Made by a program: the position numbers and the translations under genes
NCBI GenBank assembly: GCA_007135745.1
Contig: SLIH01000166.1
Coordinates: 1-7,517 of the forward strand
From: Halomonas sp.
GTDB lineage: Bacteria; Pseudomonadota; Gammaproteobacteria; Pseudomonadales; Oleiphilaceae
Length of the DNA stretch: 7,517 bases
Direction: 5' to 3'
Shown here: piece by piece, positions 4,923 through 7,517 of the stretch
Numbering within the stretch: position 1 is the stretch's first letter
Layout: each line of letters opens with the position of its first letter
The notes under the pieces: generated by a model
What the model was told of the DNA's origin: nothing
The model's input: only the letters and a program-made list of their open reading frames with translations
The model's database searches: none

Positions 4923-4956
4923 TCCAGGCTTCTGCTTCTTAAAAAAGGATAGGTGC

Positions 4957-5751
4957 GTGTTACGTGACCATTTGATCAGATTGGGTGTTGCCGGCGCATT
5001 GGATAAGTTGGCACAGAAATACTTCCAGGTGGAGTTCCTCAACGAAGAGCGGCTTCCCCGTTCTGAAAACGGCCCGGTTTTGCTGGTGATGAACCATCGG
5101 GCCTTTTTTGGTCTGGAAGTCTATTTATTGGGTAGCCGGCTTTATAGCCGCGATAGGAACTTCGACTTCAGGCCCTTGGTCTGGAAAGGCTTCACCGAAG
5201 GCGCGGCCGGTGCCTGGTTTCGCTCCATGGGCTGCGATACGGTATCCATTGAGCGCGGCTCGGCCCTATTGGAAAAGGGCGTCAACGTGCTGATTCTGCC
5301 GGAAGGAGTGGGCGCAACGGACGTCAGGAATCGTTTTAATGCCTTCCGAACCGGCTATCTGAGAATACTGAAGCAGCAGCCGGTGCCCATCATACCGATC
5401 GGCTTTTCCGGCGTGGATGAATCCATTCCCTGGTGGATTTCCCACAATCGGTTCCTGGCGGAAACCTTCATGAAGCCCGTTGATCCATCCTTCGATTTTT
5501 TTCTGATGCCCAAGCTTCCTGTTCCCAGGCCGACTAAGGTTGTTTTCAAGGTCGGCGATCCGATCCATGTATCGGCGGATGAGCTGAATGACGAGGATGC
5601 AATACACCGACATAATGAAAGCATCAAATCCACGGTCATGAATCTCGCTGATGAGGCGGAAACCCATCGCAGGGCCAGTATTGCAAAATCCACGCTGAAT
5701 CGTTGGTGGCATAAACTGGCGGAAGGACGTATACAGCAGCTGCCTTTTTAG
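4957..5751 (+). CDS. PlsC-like lysophospholipid acyltransferase with altered HX4D motif
   Basis: This is a 264-residue protein of the PlsC/LPLAT superfamily, which transfers acyl groups to lysophospholipids or related acceptors at the inner membrane. Motif I is VMNHRAFFGLEVY, with His47 but Gly52 where HX4D enzymes have Asp; Glu54 follows two residues later. Motif II is MGCDTVSIERGS (Gly92, Arg100). Motif III is ILPEG (114-117), followed by RFNAFRTGYLRIL. Motif IV is VPIIPIGFSG (143-152). There is no clear N-terminal membrane anchor, and the length is normal for the family. The start is a GTG at 4957 with AAGGAT about 7 nt upstream. It stands alone, convergent with the tRNA. The acceptor is unknown. 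The missing Asp means it is either a variant with a shifted acid or impaired as an acyltransferase; Gly52 is GGT, one base away from an Asp codon. Confidence 0.8.
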   Translation: MLRDHLIRLGVAGALDKLAQKYFQVEFLNEERLPRSENGPVLLVMNHRAFFGLEVYLLGSRLYSRDRNFDFRPLVWKGFTEGAAGAWFRSMGCDTVSIERGSALLEKGVNVLILPEGVGATDVRNRFNAFRTGYLRILKQQPVPIIPIGFSGVDESIPWWISHNRFLAETFMKPVDPSFDFFLMPKLPVPRPTKVVFKVGDPIHVSADELNDEDAIHRHNESIKSTVMNLADEAETHRRASIAKSTLNRWWHKLAEGRIQQLPF

Positions 5752-5822
5752 GGGGCATATAGATTCGCAGAGCCGTGGCGGGCTGGTGTTGCGATATCGG
5801 TAGGGTGAATCCCTGAAATTAA

Positions 5823-5899
5823 TGGTGGGCCCGGCTGGACTCGAACCAGCGACCAAAGGATTATGAGTCCTCTGCTCTAACCAACTGAGCTACAGGCCC
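5823..5899 (-). tRNA. tRNA with CAT anticodon, best read as tRNA-Ile2 (else Met)
   Basis: A complete 77-nt cloverleaf with encoded CCA (5825-5823). The 7-bp acceptor stem GGGCCTG/CGGGCCC has one T-G pair. The D stem is GCTC/GAGC, the anticodon stem GAGGA/TCCTT with loop CTCATAA (anticodon CAT at 5865-5863), the variable loop TGGTC, the T stem GCTGG/CCAGC, and the discriminator A. The anticodon-to-T-arm stretch TTGGTCGCTGGTTC is the same as in E. coli ileX as I remember it, and differs from elongator Met (GGGGTCACAGGTTC). The E. coli ileX gene also lies near rpoD. If it is Ile2, the C34 is converted to lysidine by TilS and the tRNA reads AUA. Automated annotation often labels CAT tRNAs as Met. 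Confidence 0.93.
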
Positions 5900-5912
5900 T
5901 GAGAGGGGATGA

Positions 5913-5950
5913 GGCGGGCGCCATTATAGCGGTGAGTGCCGGCGCCCGCC
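5913..5950 (-). terminator. GC-rich inverted repeat between rpoD and the tRNA
   Basis: GGCGGGCGCC at 5913-5922 and GGCGCCCGCC at 5941-5950 form a perfect 10-bp inverted repeat with an 18-nt loop, starting 7 nt after the rpoD stop codon. It lacks a T-run on the minus side (TCATCCCC follows), so it may slow or protect the rpoD transcript end rather than act as a classic terminator. It overlaps the candidate tRNA promoter. Confidence 0.5.
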
Positions 5951-5951
5951 A
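5923..5951 (-). promoter_or_regulatory. Candidate promoter for the CAT-anticodon tRNA
   Basis: A perfect -10 box, TATAAT (5928-5923), lies in the loop of the GC-rich repeat, 23 nt before the tRNA 5' end. The -35 at 17-nt spacing (TGGCGG) is poor. The bases after the -10, GGCGCCCG, form a GC-rich discriminator of the kind found at stringently controlled stable-RNA promoters. Read-through from rpoD is the alternative. Confidence 0.4.
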
Positions 5952-5957
5952 CAGGGA

Positions 5958-7517
5958 TTACTGCTCGTCTATGAATCCACGCAGGTGATCGGAGCGAGAG
6001 GGGTGGCGCAGCTTGCGCAGCGCCTTGGCTTCGATCTGACGAATCCGCTCCCGGGTGACGTCGAACTGCTTGCCGACTTCTTCCAGGGTGTGGTCGGTGT
6101 TCATCTCGATACCGAAGCGCATGCGCAGCACCTTCGCTTCGCGGGCGGTGAGCCCGGCCAGCACGTTGCGCGTTGCCTCACTCAGGCCTTCAGCCGTGGC
6201 CGATTCCACGGGTGACAGGGCCAGGATATCCTCGATGAAATCTCCCAGGTGGGAATCTTCATCGTCGCCAATGGGCGTCTCCATGGAGATGGGTTCCTTG
6301 GCGATCTTGAGCACCTTGCGGATCTTGTCTTCCGGCATTTCCATGCGTTCGCCAAGTTCTTCCGGGGTGGGCTCGCGCCCCATTTCCTGCAGCATCTGGC
6401 GGGAAACCCGGTTGAGCTTGTTGATTGTCTCAATCATGTGCACCGGGATACGGATGGTCCGGGCCTGGTCCGCGATGGAGCGGGTGATGGCCTGACGGAT
6501 CCACCAGGTGGCGTAGGTGGAGAACTTGTAGCCACGGCGGTATTCGAACTTGTCGACCGCCTTCATCAGGCCGATGTTGCCTTCCTGGATAAGATCCAGG
6601 AACTGCAGGCCGCGGTTGGTGTATTTTTTGGCAATGGAAATAACCAGTCGCAGGTTGGCTTCAACCATTTCTTTTTTAGCCCGGCGCGCCTTGGCTTCAC
6701 CGATGGACACCCGGCGGTTGATTTCCTTGATTTCGCTGACAGTCAGGCCGACGCCTTCTTCAACGTTGGCAATCTTTTTCTGCAGACGGACCAGTTCCTT
6801 GGTACGTTCGGACAATGCATCCGCATAGGGCTTGTCGCTCTGGGCAAGCTGTTCCGGCCAGTCGAGGTTGGTTTCATTGCCGGGGAACTGTTTGACGAAT
6901 TCCTTGCGCGGCATGCTGCACTCGCGCACGCAGATGGCCATAACGGAGCGCTCATGCTGGCGCACGGTGTCGTTAGTGCTGCGAACGGCGTTGACCAGTT
7001 CGTCAAAGTGACGGTTCGTCAGTTTGAAGGGTGCGAAGACCTTTCCGAGCTCATCGAGTGCCTTCTGGGCCGCCTTGCTGGAACGGCCGTGCTCATTGAC
7101 GGCATCCATGGCGACGGCGAGGCGATCACGAAGCATCTCGAAACGCTGGCGGGTTTCTTCCGGATCCGGGCCGCCCTCGTTTTCTTCCTCTTCGTCGTCA
7201 TCCTCGTCGCTGTCGTCGTCGGAGTCCGAGGTGTCGGTTTCCGCAGGGGGTTCTTCCGTGGTGTCCTCGAAAACGGGCTCTTCGCCTTCCGCGTCAAGAA
7301 AGCCGCTGACGAGATCGCTGATGCGGCCTTCGTTTTCAATGATGTTGTCGTAGTTATTGATGACGGCGGCAACAGTGCCGGGGAAGCGGGCAATGGCGGC
7401 CATTACATCCCGGATGCCTTCCTCGATACGCTTGGCGATCACGATTTCGCCTTCACGGGTCAGCAGCTCAACGGTACCCATTTCACGCATGTACATGCGC
7501 ACGGGGTCGGTGGTGCG
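5958..7517 (-). CDS. rpoD: RNA polymerase primary sigma factor RpoD (sigma-70), 5' end outside window
   Basis: Partial gene: 519 residues from the window edge to the TAA at 5960-5958. About 100 N-terminal residues (region 1.1) are missing; GTG at 7502 is an internal Val, not the start. Numbering from the first visible codon: region 1.2 ([19 protein letters not shown]) is about 1-35. The non-conserved insert holds an acidic Asp/Glu/Ser tract at about 94-113. Region 2 is about 285-360, with core-binding [19 protein letters not shown] and the -10-reading helix [20 protein letters not shown]. Region 3 follows, and region 4 ends with the -35-reading helix-turn-helix [19 protein letters not shown] (about 477-495). 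These match the group 1 sigma-70 family at full strength with no broken motif. It directs transcription of most housekeeping genes. In related bacteria it lies downstream of rpsU and dnaG, which would be beyond this window. Confidence 0.98.
   Translation of the reverse strand, partial: RTTDPVRMYMREMGTVELLTREGEIVIAKRIEEGIRDVMAAIARFPGTVAAVINNYDNIIENEGRISDLVSGFLDAEGEEPVFEDTTEEPPAETDTSDSDDDSDEDDDEEEENEGGPDPEETRQRFEMLRDRLAVAMDAVNEHGRSSKAAQKALDELGKVFAPFKLTNRHFDELVNAVRSTNDTVRQHERSVMAICVRECSMPRKEFVKQFPGNETNLDWPEQLAQSDKPYADALSERTKELVRLQKKIANVEEGVGLTVSEIKEINRRVSIGEAKARRAKKEMVEANLRLVISIAKKYTNRGLQFLDLIQEGNIGLMKAVDKFEYRRGYKFSTYATWWIRQAITRSIADQARTIRIPVHMIETINKLNRVSRQMLQEMGREPTPEELGERMEMPEDKIRKVLKIAKEPISMETPIGDDEDSHLGDFIEDILALSPVESATAEGLSEATRNVLAGLTAREAKVLRMRFGIEMNTDHTLEEVGKQFDVTRERIRQIEAKALRKLRHPSRSDHLRGFIDEQ

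Larger units (their letters stand above)
4561..4956. other. Gene-poor stretch with several short inverted repeats
   Basis: I see no convincing gene in this AT-rich stretch. It holds a small hairpin, CCCCC at 4577-4581 with GGGGG at 4587-4591; a CGTC-aaa-GACG hairpin at 4620-4630 followed by a run of six T at 4639-4644; an inverted repeat at 4662-4680; a 22-codon frame with a poor ribosome binding site at 4709-4777 (MIRLEEEAGFYRFEQERTYGVL), unlike anything I recognise; and a long stem at 4851-4922. The 11-mer TTTTATCCTTT occurs twice, at 4641-4651 and 4847-4857. A small RNA or a decayed gene could be hidden here. Confidence 0.5.

Noticed and set aside
5734..5757. Apparent terminator GCAGCTGC plus TTTTT at the end of the acyltransferase gene
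   Set aside because: GCAGCTGC is a palindrome without loop, and the T-run lies in the coding end before the stop, so it cannot form a normal terminator stem.
5266..5856. 196-codon minus-strand frame starting in the tRNA
   Set aside because: Its first residues (MVAGSSPAGPT) are the translated tRNA T-arm, a common artefact, and the rest is antisense to the acyltransferase motifs.
5823..5899. tRNA 3' end as an integration site for a mobile element
   Set aside because: No integrase, direct repeat of the tRNA end or foreign genes are visible; the neighbours are ordinary chromosomal genes.
7177..7234. Low-complexity acidic repeat in rpoD as a possible oddity
   Set aside because: An acidic tract in the insert between regions 1.2 and 2 is normal for sigma-70 of gammaproteobacteria, including E. 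coli.

Overview
The window looks like a chromosomal segment of a gammaproteobacterium. Base composition is moderately GC-rich. The RpoD sequence, a CAT-anticodon tRNA directly downstream of rpoD, and several Pseudomonas/Marinobacter-type conserved proteins fit a Marinobacter-like organism, but the genus is an inference from memory of those families. I see no insertion sequence, prophage gene, integrase or CRISPR array. It reads as ordinary chromosome with a few unusual regulatory and protein details.

Layout, left to right. (1) The C-terminal end of an MFS-type transporter on + (1-296), closed by a hairpin terminator. (2) A small Pro/Gln/Gly-rich protein on + (514-813) with a strong ribosome binding site and three back-to-back palindromes upstream. 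(3) A minus-strand group: a YfaZ-type outer-membrane protein (1578-2327) followed by a DUF2452-type cytoplasmic protein (888-1478). The gap between them holds a hairpin whose loop carries a perfect Shine-Dalgarno sequence. (4) A two-TM membrane protein of the DUF1269-like type (2445-2984, minus), with a candidate promoter and a structured leader. (5) A putative sulfur/redox module: an ArsR-family regulator with the two-cysteine pattern of persulfide sensors (3908-4258, minus), a secreted single-CXXCH heme protein of the DUF3365/Tll0287 type downstream on the same strand (3250-3846), and a divergent 63-residue YgaP-type membrane protein (4339-4530, +). The 80-bp divergent spacer is rich in ATTAG/CTAAT half-sites. 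(6) A 426-bp gene-poor stretch (4531-4956) with several inverted repeats, ending in a long imperfect stem just before a PlsC-like acyltransferase (4957-5751, +) whose HX4D motif lacks the aspartate. (7) On minus, a CAT-anticodon tRNA (5823-5899, best read as tRNA-Ile2) and the 3' 85% or so of rpoD (5958 to the window edge), separated by a 10-bp GC-rich inverted repeat whose loop contains a TATAAT.

The best candidate for an under-described system is the regulator/heme protein/YgaP-TM cluster at 3250-4530. By family knowledge the regulator should sense persulfide or another thiol oxidant. Its neighbours are a periplasmic c-type heme protein and a YgaP membrane domain without its rhodanese half, rather than the usual sulfide-oxidation enzymes.
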